Assembly (NCBI GenBank): GCA_977006965.1
Contig: OZ345376.1
Location: 868,001-932,000, forward strand
Reading direction: 5' to 3'
From: Phymatolithon calcareum
Taxonomy: Eukaryota; Rhodophyta; Florideophyceae; Hapalidiales
DNA length: 64,000 bases
A model generated the notes under the pieces. That model had not been told where the DNA came from and did not search any database. It saw only the letters and a program-made list of their open reading frames with translations. Both the position numbers and the translations under genes were made by a program. This document shows positions 51,401-63,798 of the stretch, piece by piece; position 1 is the stretch's first letter, and each line of letters starts with the position of its first letter.

Positions 51401-54400
51401 GCCATGATAGAAGTCACGCTGGTGGAGAGGAAAGAACATGCTTGTTTGTGACAAGATTGTGAGACGATCGAGACTTTTCTCGTGTTTGCAACCAATATAG
51501 CCTTTTCCCACCCACTCATCACCCCTCCAATTCACGATCGCAGTAATCAGCAAAAGCATTCTGAGCGGAATTATACGCCCGACTCTGGAGGATTGCCCCA
51601 CCTTTCAACATTTTCGCGTGGCCCGTTCCGTTGTCATGCTCGAATTCCAGATACAGAAATGTTATAACAAATCATTGTAACCGGTGAAAGTTGCATCGTA
51701 GGCCCACGCGTTGACCAAATTGAGAGGAATCCCATGCATTCACACATGCGGAGCCACGGCAGAGCATACCTGATTGACCCGAGCGGCTAAAGGCACAGGG
51801 ATTGCGTCAGGGTGGCCGGTATGTCCGTCAGGGCCAGTACGGTGGCATAGATGACAGAGAAGAGATTGGAAACACGTGTTGCGCGGAATCGATGTGTCTC
51901 CTCGTGATAGTTTGCAGCATCGCACGCTTGGAGACATGCGAACAATTGAGTACGACGAGGCGGCGCGATCAAGTGATGGGCTTGTCTTTTAGACAGTAGT
52001 GGGCCAATGATTGTCTCATGGATGTTATAAAAAGTTCATTCTGCTTGGCCTTCTAAATCCGCTATGTGAGGGCATGGCCGAGTCGCCCTTGTGGCGGTGA
52101 CAAAAACTCGCAACGTCGTATGATCGCGCAGGCTCTCACGGCTTTCATTAGCTCCGATGGGGGTCTCGTGAGCTTGCCGCATCAGAAAAAAAAATTATCA
52201 TTGCTTCACTATGTGGCTGACCACTCTCGTTGTGTGCAAGATTGTTGATTGGTGGATTGATTGATTGATTGATTGAAACCTGATTGACTTCATTTCCATC
52301 TTGGCAAGGGAATCCTTGTTGTTTTGAGTTGTTTTCCGCATGCCCCCCAATCAGACCTTCGCACCATTTCGATGGCAAAAGTTGCTTGTGCATCTACTGT
52401 ACTGTACGTCTGAGCCAGCTCTACAGTAGGGGGCCCGTGGTGCTACCATAAAATCATTACCATGCACTGTACGTATGTGTGATTCCTGGCTAAGCGCGAT
52501 TTAAGCGCTGCCAACAGCATTCGGCGTGAATGTGCGACGTGTGCATCATGATCATTGTCCTGACTGCCGTGGGGCCGGCATTATGCCGTCCCCACGGCGT
52601 ATCTTGTTATGTCGGAGCAAGGATTAGGTAAGCGTGCAGTAATTGGTTTTCGAAGAAATGATGATCGGAGGACGCAGATCGCGAAGACAGAAGTACACCA
52701 TTGCTGTTTCGTCATCGAGATGCGACAGGAAACTTATGGCTGACAGACACGGGTGTAGGCAACTGACCTTGCGCACAGAGCATGCTCGCGAAGAAGAGGA
52801 AATCAAGCCGTGAGAGATCACACACGGCGCGTGCCCGGACGGACATTGGCGGCGCGCTCGTGGAGACAACAGTGCAGATCGACTTGTGGGAGGGAACGGC
52901 AAAGGGTTCATCACTTCCAGCACGGACGATGCGTTCATGAGAATCGAGGGGGATCATACTGTATGGTACAATAGAGCACCCTCGATTCTCTAATCGCGAA
53001 TGCATCATCAGTGCAGGAAGTGAAAGATCATGATTCAAGCAGGGGAAAGTCTAACTTTCTCCTGATTCAAGCTTCACACATGATGAGAACGTCGAAAAAC
53101 CTGAAGACATACAGTATTGTAGATTTGTGCACGGAGTGAGATTGCTCGAGTGAGCAACTTCAAGAAGGAGATACAGAAAAGAACGAAAAGAATGCGCGCT
53201 GTTGGACAGGGGTGTATGTAACGAGAATGCGGAGAACTTCTTCATGAGGACGTCCTCCGCAGGAGGATATCCTACCCCTGTCTCCGTGTTACGAAAGGCC
53301 TACTTAACGTGGTGTACTGAACAGCAGTTTCGTAAAAACAATGTGATTGTGTTGTTGGAGATTTTGATGTTTTACGACATTTAGGGAGGTTGTCCAGTGT
53401 AATGATACAGTACTGTATCGGAATTGACGACTGTAAGGTTAGCTCATGTCGAAAGCATGGACTCCTGTGGCACCATGCATTTCAAGGACTACAAAAAGAT
53501 GTGGACACCGGCAGTGACTGACTCTGGGGTACAAAACTAATTTAAATGATCGCTGCCGCGATGCACAGCACAGCACAGCACAGCAGAGAAGGGAAAGGGC
53601 AGCACGCAGTTAGGCGGAAGCACTGCAACGGGACAGCAGTGTGGGAGCCGGAGAAGATGAGATCGGAATGCAGCCTTCTTGTTGCTGATGCAGCCAAGCT
53701 TGCTCTACGACTGCAGGCCTCTTCTTCACAAAGGAGAGATCGACTCTTCTTCTATTCTATTCTATTCATAATCAACTATATCAATGAAAGAGGAGTACAG
53801 TATAGGAAACAGTACAATATCGGGGGGCAGTGAGACTCTGCTTTCAAACTGAGTGTAATTGTCTAAACTACAGAACAGCACAATATTCGACGCGCCGGTT
53901 TGAGTGCGACAGTGATGAGAAGGATCTGTAAATGAAGAGTTCAATGGCCAAGCCGTTCAGGTCAGTAGGATTGAGCTATCGTATGTGCTGTTATAGTAAG
54001 CGTGATATATTTGGGTTTGACAGCGGGATGATGTTCAGTTTTCTGTCCAGTGCAGTACTGTACAGTGAGATACTGTATCGAAAACAGCGTTAGTTGCTTG
54101 CCTCTTTCCCGCACGCCAGGGGGGCCCAGGCATTGTACCATAAAACCATAACCATACACTTTACTATACTGTACCGTGATCGAGAAGCACCAAATGCTTT
54201 GTTTCCGGCTGTTCGATTACCGTCCTTTAAATTACAGCATTCTGCAATCAAACATTAAGTGCAAGATGGCATCGATCACGTCGGTTACATTCCATGCTGG
54301 AACTGCACAAGAAGAGGAGCAGAAGAAAGATCGACTGTCTTCACTCCGGTCCTGCACAGTACCACTGTACGGTACAGTAATTTGTGTTCCCACATGTGGG

Positions 54401-56296
54401 AATCGCTGTTCTGTGTTTCATTAGGATTGTTCCACAGAAGACACGTCGGTGAGCGAAAAATTCAACTTCTCCTTGCACGTCCGAGTGACGCTCTGTTTCA
54501 AACTGCTCGCTCGATCATCGATGCTGAAGAAGGACCTTAACCCATACTGTAGTGTCAAACACGCGAGTTCATCAGTGATTTGAAAAGCGGATGACCATTC
54601 CGAGTTTCCGATCGTTCTCCTTGTTGCCCTTCGCAACCCATGAGGCACAACGTCTTTCTGACAGCAGTGCACATCCTACACATTCATCGCGGACGTCGAA
54701 ACACAGCACATTGTGCTGCATATTCAATGGCATTTCAGAACCGAGCGAGCGTTTGAGAACAAAATTGGATTGGTATGATAAAATACTCTAAACAGAGTGG
54801 AAGCAAACGGCACATTCCACTCCCTCAATTCACACCATTTTGGGAGGCTCGACCGCCATCAAACCGAAATCTTGCATCAACTTGCATCGGGACCGCTCCA
54901 CGGCAACTGTACGAGATATGATAGGTTTGATCTTCTGAATTGATGATACTGTATCTAATATATAACTTAGCAATATCTAATTATATTGTTTTCATAGAAA
55001 TACCATGTGGGCGGGACAACGTGCAGCAATGGAGATCACGGCGGGGTATCGTTTCGTTGTTGATGACGTGGTACAAAACTTTTACGTACGGACGCCACGC
55101 ATGTGGCACTCAACCATTGGTGCGCTGTAGAAACGAAATTGTAGAAAACTTTCTCCCACCTCCACACCGCGACAGTGGTTCCAGTCATTGAGCATCCCGG
55201 TTACATCCAGGTGCACTCGCAAGACTTCTTCCGGCGGAACAAATTATGTCGGCGACCAACGCCAACGGCGGCATGTTCAACAAGACACTCCAATGTCGTC
55301 CGCGTCGTGGAACGTGCGCCCGCCCCGAGGTACGGGTAGGCCATGGGCAAACCCTCTCCATTCATGAGAACTTCTTCGCGCTGGTGCTCGTCAATAATTT
55401 TCTCATTTGAGCATTCTGTACCGACTCTTCTGTGCAAAGTTTGAATATCTTCCAGAAAGTTTTTTCATTCTGGATCCGTTAGACATAATACACACCAATA
55501 GAATAAAATATTACTTCCCCCCTCATCTTCCCTTTTCTTGCGCTCATCCCTGTACCTCCCTACATCCCTCCCTCCTTACCCCTTCCATAAACGCCATCAC
55601 GCGCCAGTGCACTCCATCCCCCACTCCAGCAATCAGGCGCCCATGCCGCCGTCACCACTGCGTACAGTACAGAGTATCGAACAAGCTTGAGCGCGACGAG
55701 CAATGCGCATTACTGTCGCCAACAATACAGACTGTACAGTACAGTCCTTTCCTCCACTGCATCTTGCATCATGATCATCCTGCGCGGACATTCGGTTCGG
55801 TTGGTTACTCCTCTACAGTTGTAAGGATTTGAAAAACTGCGTGTCAGCATACATCATCCCGTAAGCCGTCTAAAAAACTTGAGGGACGAACCGAAAAGCG
55901 TCATATGTTACGCATTGTTTGACGCCATTGTTCCACGCTTCAACAAATGTTCCAACTAAGTAAAATGTAATGCAACCTAGAACAATCATAAACGCCAGCA
56001 AAGCACATAACCCACCGCTAGGCGTCTTACAAACGCTCGCGAAGCATTCAAACAACGTGCCCCTAAACTGAAAATTCCCACAATTAACGACTACCAATTG
56101 CGCTTCACAATACTCTTCACATCCACGCCCTTATTAACCGCCCTGTGTCTTAGCTCCGTCCTGTTCAAAAGAACTCTGCAGAGGTGCATGCACCCATCAA
56201 CCAACTTCCTTGCTACAGTATCATCCCCGTCCCTACCGCCCATCTGACCTCTGATTCGATCCCGACGCCGAGTAAACATCCATTCCCCAGTCCGCG
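48441..56296. other. 7.8-kb region with no supported gene; scattered hairpins and simple repeats
   Basis: No frame above about 140 codons and no protein motif was seen on either strand. Present are a (GATT)n run at 52253-52277, a (CAGCA)n run at about 53564-53586, a hairpin at 52566-52598, a diverged duplicate at 52430-52475 and 54118-54178 (GGGGGCCC ... ACCATAAAA-CATAACCAT), and many TACTGTAC words from 52.4 kb on. A diffuse LINE-like 3' end (TTTCTTAAAAGCCTCAC) lies near 49270 on the minus strand. Confidence 0.4.
52566..52598. terminator. Strong GC-rich hairpin (function unknown)
   Basis: GCCGTGGGG pairs with CCCCACGGC, then one mismatch, then CGGCA with TGCCG around a TTA loop. It is not followed by a T run, and no gene lies next to it, so calling it a terminator would be a guess. 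It is recorded as a structure. Confidence 0.25.
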
Positions 56297-56311
56297 ATGC
56301 ACCACTCAAAG

Positions 56312-56722
56312 ATGAACGTCAAGTTTCTGTTGAGCGGCGACCCAGATGCAACACGTCCGCCCACCTCCGGCAGCAGCAGCGGTCCCCGCCGTCAAACAAG
56401 CACGGCTCACAACAGTTCATCCTCGCATGCCGCATCATCAACGTCGCATCGCACAATACAGTCTTCCTCTTCCTCGGCCTCTACCTCCGCGGCCGCATCG
56501 GCCCGCGTCAAGTCGCACAAATGTTTCTGCGGTCGTGCCTTCAACAAGCGTGAACATCTCAAGCGTCATAAGCTGCTCGTGCACGAGGAGCAACGTCCCT
56601 ACGAATGCACCACGTGCGACCTGCGTTTCGGCACCAAACAAAATATGCAGGTGCATCTCACGACACGTAAACACAAGCAGCGTGTCACCTTTCTGGCACC
56701 GCGTGGGCAGCAGCCAATGTGA
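56312..56722 (+). CDS. Two-finger C2H2 zinc finger protein (likely transcription factor)
   Basis: The frame opens at ATG 56297 with a second ATG at 56312; I prefer the second because MNVKFLLSGD reads like a conserved start, but cannot exclude the first (141 aa). After a Ser/Ala/Thr-rich linker (about residues 15-70) come two adjacent fingers. The first is C-x-C-x12-H-x4-H (KCFCGRAFNKREHLKRHKLL), one residue short between the cysteines. The second is C-x2-C-x12-H-x5-H (YECTTCDLRFGTKQNMQVHL). The linker between them, HEEQRPYEC, is the classic H-x-E-x-R/K-P-Y/F form. It probably binds DNA in the nucleus. No intron is needed. It is the only clearly intact host-type gene here. Confidence 0.8.
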   Translation: MNVKFLLSGDPDATRPPTSGSSSGPRRQTSTAHNSSSSHAASSTSHRTIQSSSSSASTSAAASARVKSHKCFCGRAFNKREHLKRHKLLVHEEQRPYECTTCDLRFGTKQNMQVHLTTRKHKQRVTFLAPRGQQPM

Positions 56723-57839
56723 CCCTAGTTCTTCGCGCTCGGGCTACAGGGATGGATGTGAGCAGAGACCATTTTTGTGTATGAAAGGAGAATGTACATA
56801 GGTTGTGATTGTCTTTCTTTCTCCTCCCGTCCAGTCCCGTCCGCGTCCCCCCGAGCTAATGTTCAATTCGTTTTTTGCCCCCGCTTCGCGCGCACCAAGT
56901 TACGCACGATATTTTTGCCGCGAAGGAAATTTCTCGGCCGCGTCTTCAAGCGCAATTCCCCGTAGGCGTTTCCTAACTTGCTTTATTGTAACTAGAGAGT
57001 TCAACTCCATCAGCTATCGCAACAATAAACTTGTTCTGTTTGCTGTGTCTCCATTATTCTTCGAACTCACTGCTCAAAGCTGGTCTTCTTCACGGGAACT
57101 GAGTGGAGGGAGACGGTATCTCCAGACGAAGTCGATGCATGCAGAGCCCATGGGATCTCAGAGCAGACGGAAATTACACTGCGAATACAGTGGAATAGTG
57201 TACAGCGCATGGATTCACGTGCCGCCACCGTGAGGAGGGGGATCTTCTCGATACCCGACAACTGACGCACGTATCAAAAGGTCAAAGTTGCAATCAACAA
57301 ACTATGCGATCCGCAATCAAGAGATCAATTGATCTATTCCAGCCCTTCTTTCTGGGAAGACAGAACAACCTGTTTTCGTTGCGGGAGGTGAGATTTCACG
57401 AGGTGTGGAAAGGTAACAATGCTACTGTATATCTCATTCTTTCGTGCAGATTTAAAAACTTTTTCTTAAACTCTAGCTTGTACTTTGGAGGTCACACAGT
57501 GAAGACAAAAGAGAATCGTTCGTTTGCACGCCTCTCCACTATCGGCCTGAGGCACAGAAAGCGCCGAAATGGATTGGTATGGGGCTCTTCGACGAACCAA
57601 TTGAGACCGTTGACATCGAAGATCCGCCTCCCTTGCGGCAGTTCGCACCTTGCTCTCAGTTCTATGACAACTCTAAACAATAGATACTGATGAGATTTCT
57701 TTCTTTAAACCTGACGGGTTTGAGAGCTACTACTTTTATAGCGCATAGGATGTCTCTGAAACTGGAAAGTTCAGCTTCTTGAGTGAAAAGTCTTCTTCCT
57801 GCCTTTAAAAATCCAATCTCCACATCGGGAGATCCTTCT
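56723..57839. other. 3' flank of the C2H2 gene; unassigned frames
   Basis: Possible 3' UTR follows the stop at 56720. Frames at 56805-57233 and 57304-57690 (plus) show no motif. An alternative frame near 57540-57680 reads APKWIGMGLFDEPIE, which looks protein-like, but I cannot name it and it lacks a start. Confidence 0.3.
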
Positions 57840-58065
57840 TTATTTTATTGAAGGATACCTGAGCTGCAGATAGTGTACGTTACTCAACATCTAGGGTGCC
57901 TCTAATATGCGCATGGACGAGATTAATTAGGAGATCGTGTAGCCAACTCTCTATTGACGTAATTGTTTTTCTCAAGGAAGTAGTATACCTTGTTCTATGA
58001 GACTTCAAACCTTTCATGGAGAATCAGCATACGTGCTGTTTCCTCTACATAAGCTTAATGAGAGC
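57840..58065 (-). mobile_element. Possible diverged copy of the tRNA-derived SINE
   Basis: CATCTAGGGTGCCTCTAATA at about 57890 matches CATCTAGGGGGCCTCTAAGA in the SINE at 136-423. Other blocks follow in the same order (ACGTAATT, then GAGACTTCAAACC at the B-box position). Identity is low outside these blocks, and no TSD was found. Confidence 0.45.
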
Positions 58066-61000
58066 TTTCCGTAGCGGCAATTTGGAAAAGTAAGAATTTC
58101 ATGAAGTTATTCTCGACTCATTTACAATTGAAAATTAGTGATACTGGTGACTTTGAAACCGGAACGTTGTTTCTCACTGACCGATCCGAAGTAAAGTGAT
58201 GCAAGATTTAACCGCTTCTGAATTTCCAAAAGAAAAGGCAGTGGTGAATGACGCGAGCTCGTGTCTAACGTTAAGGTAGATAGATAGCTCCAGCTTGCTT
58301 GTTGATGCCCTTCATTGTCCCTTTACATAACAATGAGGAGTCACTCCCAGTGCTCTCAATAGCAGTCACATGCTGTGTGTGGTGTAGAGTCTGTCTAGCT
58401 CAGGTGACTGATTTCATACGAAAAAATACACAGGTGCTACAGAGATTCAGAATGTCAAGCGATCATGCCGACTTTCTTCGCAATGGTAAGGGCACACCCA
58501 TCCACCAATTCCTTGAAACCAGGACAACCTTTAGCATCTGATTCCGCAGAAGGATATCAAAAATTCATCAACAAATCTATAAGTTGTTTTACGATCTAGA
58601 TTACGTGGCCAGTGGTCTCACAAGAACGTTCTTGTTCTCAATAGAAGCGCTCACTATTCCTACACATCTATCCTGTACCTCTCGCCTCGACGATTGCATC
58701 CGAACGAGAATTCGAACGATCCCCGTCTGGTCGGACGAGAGTTCACATACAGTATCCGATGCTTCCCAGCCATCACACACAGCGAAGAATCACGGTCATA
58801 TATTGGACTTAGCTTTTAAAGAAGCTCCCAAACTCTCACCCTTGTTTCACGGGATTGATTTGAGGGAACTTTGAGCGGACCCGCGCGATGGGCGCCTGCC
58901 ACTTGTTATTAAACTTTTGTCGCTTCCACTGGGACCAAGGCGGCAGAAGCTCAAAGCGGACTCATCTGAGTGTACTTGCACACCAGATGCGTGGCACGGA
59001 ACATAACGGACTGAAATTTACTGACTGTAAAGTGCTCATTTTGTGTGCACGCCGGCTGTATTTCCGGGCATGGAAAAGTGCCCTTTCATTCTCCCTCTTT
59101 CCACTCAAATGCTTGCGTATGACGCACTTTTCTTTGATTTTGCTTGAACGCAATCGAAGGATCTAATTGGGCTCGCGCCGGCGCTCGCTGGACGCCCGCA
59201 CCACCTACAGCTATCATACTGTACAGTTAATAATATCTAGATTAAAGTAGATTGAAGGCTCTCTTTCTCCCGACGACTGTAATGTTTGAGGAGCAGTTAC
59301 TGTACAGTGCTGTAAATTGACCTGCACGATGCAACGAATAGAGGTGGATGCAGAGATCTAAATTTACCAAATGGAAGGCAGAGTGTGGGATCGACATTTA
59401 TGCAAATTTTATTACGCTTTCCCACGTCTTTAATCTGCAGTCGTTGCAGCTTCATAATCTTGCTATGCAGTTCGGTACGGAACTGGCACCCTCAAGGAAT
59501 GCATGATGCATTCTTGAGGATGCTCCAGTTCCCGTTTGAGGGCCGTACTGACAAAACGCTCAAACACGATTAATCATTTGAGATCACTGTAGTTCCGACG
59601 GACAACGAGTGACGTCTACTGCTGAAACTCCAAGCTATATTTTTATTTTTAGCAAGATCATCCTGGAATTACACCACCATTTGATCTCTCTAATCCGAAG
59701 ATCAATATACAGAATTTATAATATATCACCAAGCGATAAAAGTTTTGGTCTCTGGCCGATGTACAATACATCATGCAATATATGAAGTGCAGCTTCCTTG
59801 ACGTTCTGCTGCCAGCACCAGTCCGTAGATTCGTTTGATGGCAACTTCAGCCAAAGTCCTCTTGCTCCTTCGACAGACAAGGGCTCCCGACTCTCATTGA
59901 GGTCGCAATCGCGGCAGGCAGACATATTCTTGAACGGCTGCAGAGAATTTCGCCATTTTGTAAAACGACCTGAATTGGAGCTCCTCTTTCTGTATCAGTA
60001 CCCACATGGTCTTGATGTCTCCAGGAGACTGACGTTTGCGCGTTCTTTTCGGACCACAGCACGCCCTCTCTGATAATCCCAATTTTGAACAATGGGTATT
60101 CAAACCTGTCGAAATGCCCTTTCAATTTCGAGGACTTAATGTTTATTAGCGACACAACGAATACGATATGCCATCTCACTATGAAGAACACTGCATTTCT
60201 TCTTCTTTCTTTTCTCACGATTTTTGTTCAATCATGTGCTAAAAATCCATAAACTTCTCCGGCTCATCCTCCAGCTCTTCTTCAGTGTCCCACACTCCTA
60301 CTTCGCGGAAAGCTATAACAGTCAAGAGCAGTTGTTCTCCGAGAAAGATATATGCTTGCTCCTTTCATTTGCTCCAAAAAAGTGACTTCCTATTCTGCGA
60401 GAAAAATATCAAGTCGATTTCACATGACCTTCATCTAATAAGATGATTGAATTATCATCATCGTAAAAGTGACTTGCAGTCAATCAAACCAAGTGCAATC
60501 GTTGCTGTGCAGGTCCATCAACTATTCTAAACATCATGATGCTTGCGCCAGAATGTGGATCCGTACATCCTTGTCTGCTTCTCCTGCCACGGTGCTACGG
60601 CCGTATAGTGCGACCATTTTGTGATCGAAATGCAACAAAATCTTTCAACAGTTCAGAGCTTAATGAGTGATGTGCCAATGGGAAAGCGTACCTCAGATGC
60701 CTTTCTGCGCATTACTCAGGCTTTCTCTCTCTACACTCCTGGACAACGATTGCAAGGATTCGCTATGCTATAAAATCACACTCGGAAGATTAGAAGCCTT
60801 TGCTTTAAAGAATACTCACAATTATTCAGCGAGAACGTCCCAACGGTAAGACAGGGTTGAATGTCTGCTTTTTCGCTCCTGTCCTGGAGAAGTATGTCGG
60901 TGTCCGACAAGAAGAGTGGATGGCGACTGAAGCCGGTATTGGCAATGACAACAAAGCACTATCCGTTCGTTATTATAGATTGCTGCTCTAAATTTAAATG

Positions 61001-62297
61001 AGATGCTCTACCTTATTTTCATTTAAATTTCATTCTAATCAATTTGGACTTGCACAGCAACCATGCGCACAGTGCAATGCATACAATGTTTTCCCGTGGT
61101 CCGCTTCGTAGAATGAGCAATGATTGCAAATATTTACCGAAGGTTCTATTTTATCTAGGCATATTCCGCTACTGTATAGTGTCCGGGATATAAACGATTA
61201 TTCCAGTCATGCAATGTGTTGGGCGTTTCTGGCAGATTGAGATGATCTCACTCCTGAATGTCTCCTGACGCCAGTTAAAACTGGTATCAATGCGTATATA
61301 ATGTGGACTTATCTCAGCAGATACTGGGATCCATGCGATGGCTTCGCATTGCTTAGAAAATTACTTTCACGTACAATCGATTGGGAAGCCGATAATGGAC
61401 CAGATCTGTCCGTCCTGGAAACTGACACGCTCACGTCAGGGAAATAGCACTCATCTGTCAGAACCTCATCTCCGTAAGGATATTTCGCAGGCAAAGGAGA
61501 AACTGGACCTATCGCTTTTTTCCAATATGGGCGTCAATGTTGGCAAAGTTTTATAACCATGAATCGTAGTACACAATGCAACGAAAGATTCTTCAGTATT
61601 GCCAACTTGTTTGAAGACTCGGCAGGAGAATCAATTCCTGAGGAGGAGCTTTACTAGAAATCGCGAACCTTGTGGAGTCGTCATAAACATGTGACCAGTT
61701 GCATGCTGAGCTCCGTTGGATAGAGCGAGAAGAAGATTCGGCGTAGTTTAATCACCGAATTGGTTGTTGACGTCGGGAATGCGTCATAGTCATGCCGTTG
61801 GCAATGGAGAAAATTGAGGCCATCGAAATATAGTTAGAGGGGAAATAGAGAATTTATAATTCTTCTTGGGACAAAAGGCAACAATACGCCCACACCAGCC
61901 CTAGAATAGTTGCATGACTATAAATGGCAGTTTCTCTTACTGCCAAGGAAAGCTGTCTTTCTACTCAATAGAGTAGAAAGACAGCCCTTCTTTGCTCTGG
62001 GGCTTGGTTTCTACAATACCGCTAAGTTATCAGGGCACCCAGACAGGAACTGAATCAGACAGTGAGTCGATCGGAGAACAAGGCTTTTATTCATGTTCTC
62101 ATACGTGCCAAATCATTTTCAATAGGCTACGAAGTCAGTATTTAAGCATCTATTGCTAAAAGGCACATTGCCAATTTTCTCTGCTATTCTTCGGCTCAAA
62201 AGTGCCCCTAGTTCACCGCACACTGCCTATGCCTTTGTTTTGGGTCTTGTTACGCTACAGGAAAATAAGTTGAGAAGACCAACTTAAACGTGCTTTC
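58066..62297. other. Region without supported gene
   Basis: Short frames only (longest 123 codons, minus 60218-59847, no motif). TACTGTAC-type palindromes occur near 59217 and 59299. A perfect hairpin at 61952-61985 is listed separately. Confidence 0.35.
61952..61985. other. Perfect 15-bp stem hairpin
   Basis: GCTGTCTTTCTACTC (61952-61966) and GAGTAGAAAGACAGC (61971-61985) pair without mismatch around AATA. It stands alone with no gene nearby. It may be the end of a small element or a structural RNA remnant. Confidence 0.6.
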
Positions 62298-62527
62298 TGT
62301 AGACACGCAATGATGCAGTGGCACCTCAAGCTACAGGAATAGGCGACCTAAATTCCGGCATAGGATCTGCGAGCAGGAAGCACGCAATATGCTTCCAGCA
62401 AACCCCATAGCTGGAATGTAATTCTCCCTTCGTAGTTTTAGTAGAGAGCATCTCATCATATCATCGAAGAGAGATCACCCCTTTTCAAGATAAACCTAGC
62501 CTTATCTTTTCACTCCCATCGATTACA
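62298..62527 (+). mobile_element. Solo LTR of the Ty3 family
   Basis: TGTAGACACG...GATTACA is the Ty3 LTR in its own 5'-3' direction, about 230 bp. It has a deletion in the middle and many substitutions relative to the 249-bp LTRs at 35578 and 40569. Flanks TTTC and CTTC would be an old 4-bp TSD with one change. The internal region was probably lost by LTR-LTR recombination. It is far older than the intact copy. Confidence 0.85.
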
Positions 62528-62576
62528 CTTCAGAGGACGGTTTCTACTTACTTCCAGCCCCAAGATCTTCCTGTCC

Positions 62577-62745
62577 TGTAATGCACGCATTAGCGCGCCG
62601 CACAGGATCCACTCCGTTGGGAGGAGTCCCGCGCGGCACGTCCAGGAGGCAGGAAAGGCGCTCGAGAGTTTGGTTTCTCCACTCCACTCCAATCGGCAGA
62701 CCTGCACCCACCGAAATGTCCAAATAGCTCTTAATATCGCACAGG
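62577..62745 (+). pseudogene. LINE remnant related to 28216-28345
   Basis: Shared blocks are CGCACAGGATCC, GTCCAGGA-GCAG and AAAGGCGCT-G. The plus frame reads VPRGTSRRQERRS where the other copy reads VPKGASRKQRKRL; the opposite strand is also open, so the coding strand is uncertain. The match to 28216 and the downstream W-LG-ILRM motif there favour plus. Confidence 0.45.
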
Positions 62746-63639
62746 ATAGAAGATAATGGAGAATCCATTCTAGACATTCGAAGTGCTGCTAACCTCACTT
62801 GGGGGAAATACAGAATACAATACAATGCAATACTCCCAGCCTCAAAATATTTCGCTTCATTTGACATACGAGTACTCACGCGACTTCCTATTTCGCTCCA
62901 GAGCCAAGCCCTACAAATAGTTCAGGCATATTCTCTATATGGATACATACCATGTCGTACAAAGCAATAGTGCTGTTGTTCCGGCTAGTCCCAGACTTTT
63001 TTAGCAACTGTTTAGTTGTTTATTTGAAAGCCCTCATTAACACTTCTAAGGCTGCACTGGAGCAGCTGTTCATAATTTGCTCATTCTAGTATATCGCCTG
63101 GTCCCTAATACAGAGACTCGTCGTTTTCCATATTGTCAATTTTGGTGACGCTGTCTCTTGAGTCCAGCTCATACTTTGTTCGGTTCTTGCGTATCGTCTC
63201 CAGGTGGCGCTCTACTGCCCTTCCGAATGCATTCGATATTAGCGTTGTGCTCAGCAGTACCGGAATTGCTCAGTAAAGAGTGTTAAATGTATGACCTACT
63301 CATAATGTCTCGATGGAAAGGTCTTATCGGCAATTTTTTCCTAATACTGTAGAGCCAGTGGATACTAGTCAACTCATGCCGAACAAAAGTCGCTTGCGTG
63401 CTCAGCGCCAAATGTTCGTAAAACATGCTTGAATTAAGCTATCTCTAAGAAATGATATCTACACCATAATGAAAAGGACAAAAATCGCGCAAACGTTACC
63501 GCACCGCCGGGATGTGATGTTTTTTCCGAATTTTGGGGGCTAAACATCCTTGCATAAGCGAAAGAGAATTTTTTTCTTGAGCATCGAAGAATCGTAAGAA
63601 GGAGGGTAAGCAAAGTAATATTCCACAGGCCCCAAGATG
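62746..63639. other. Region with a LINE 3' end on the minus strand
   Basis: At about 63005-63060, GTTTATTTGAAAGCCCTCATTAACAC is a LINE-type 3' end in reverse (compare 13090-13125). Nothing else is supported. Confidence 0.35.
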
Positions 63640-63798
63640 TCCAGAATATCGGGAAGACCAACTGCAGACGAGTCCAGGGACCCCATTATCGATGCGGTAT
63701 TGTGCGCCAGAGACATATCATGGACTTGGCTCGGACACATCCTTAGGATGGACGAAAGTCGCTTGGTTCGTCAAGTGCTACTTCACAATCTTTGGTGA
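63640..63798 (+). pseudogene. LINE C-terminal domain remnant (WLGHILRMD motif)
   Basis: The plus frame reads DAVLCARDISWTWLGHIL, then RMDESRLVRQVLL, and stops at 63798. This is the intact form of the motif seen at 28386-28480 and typical of the C-terminus of several LINE clades. Only the last part of the protein is preserved. Confidence 0.65.

Noticed and set aside
52066-52200. tRNA-like start (GGCATGGCCGAGT) near a GATT repeat, possible second SINE family
   Set aside because: No B box downstream and no TSD.
59716-60218. Minus frames with Cys and Trp-rich peptide (MSACRDCDLNES...)
   Set aside because: Looks suggestive, but both strands are open over the same stretch and I find no domain or start context; not supported.
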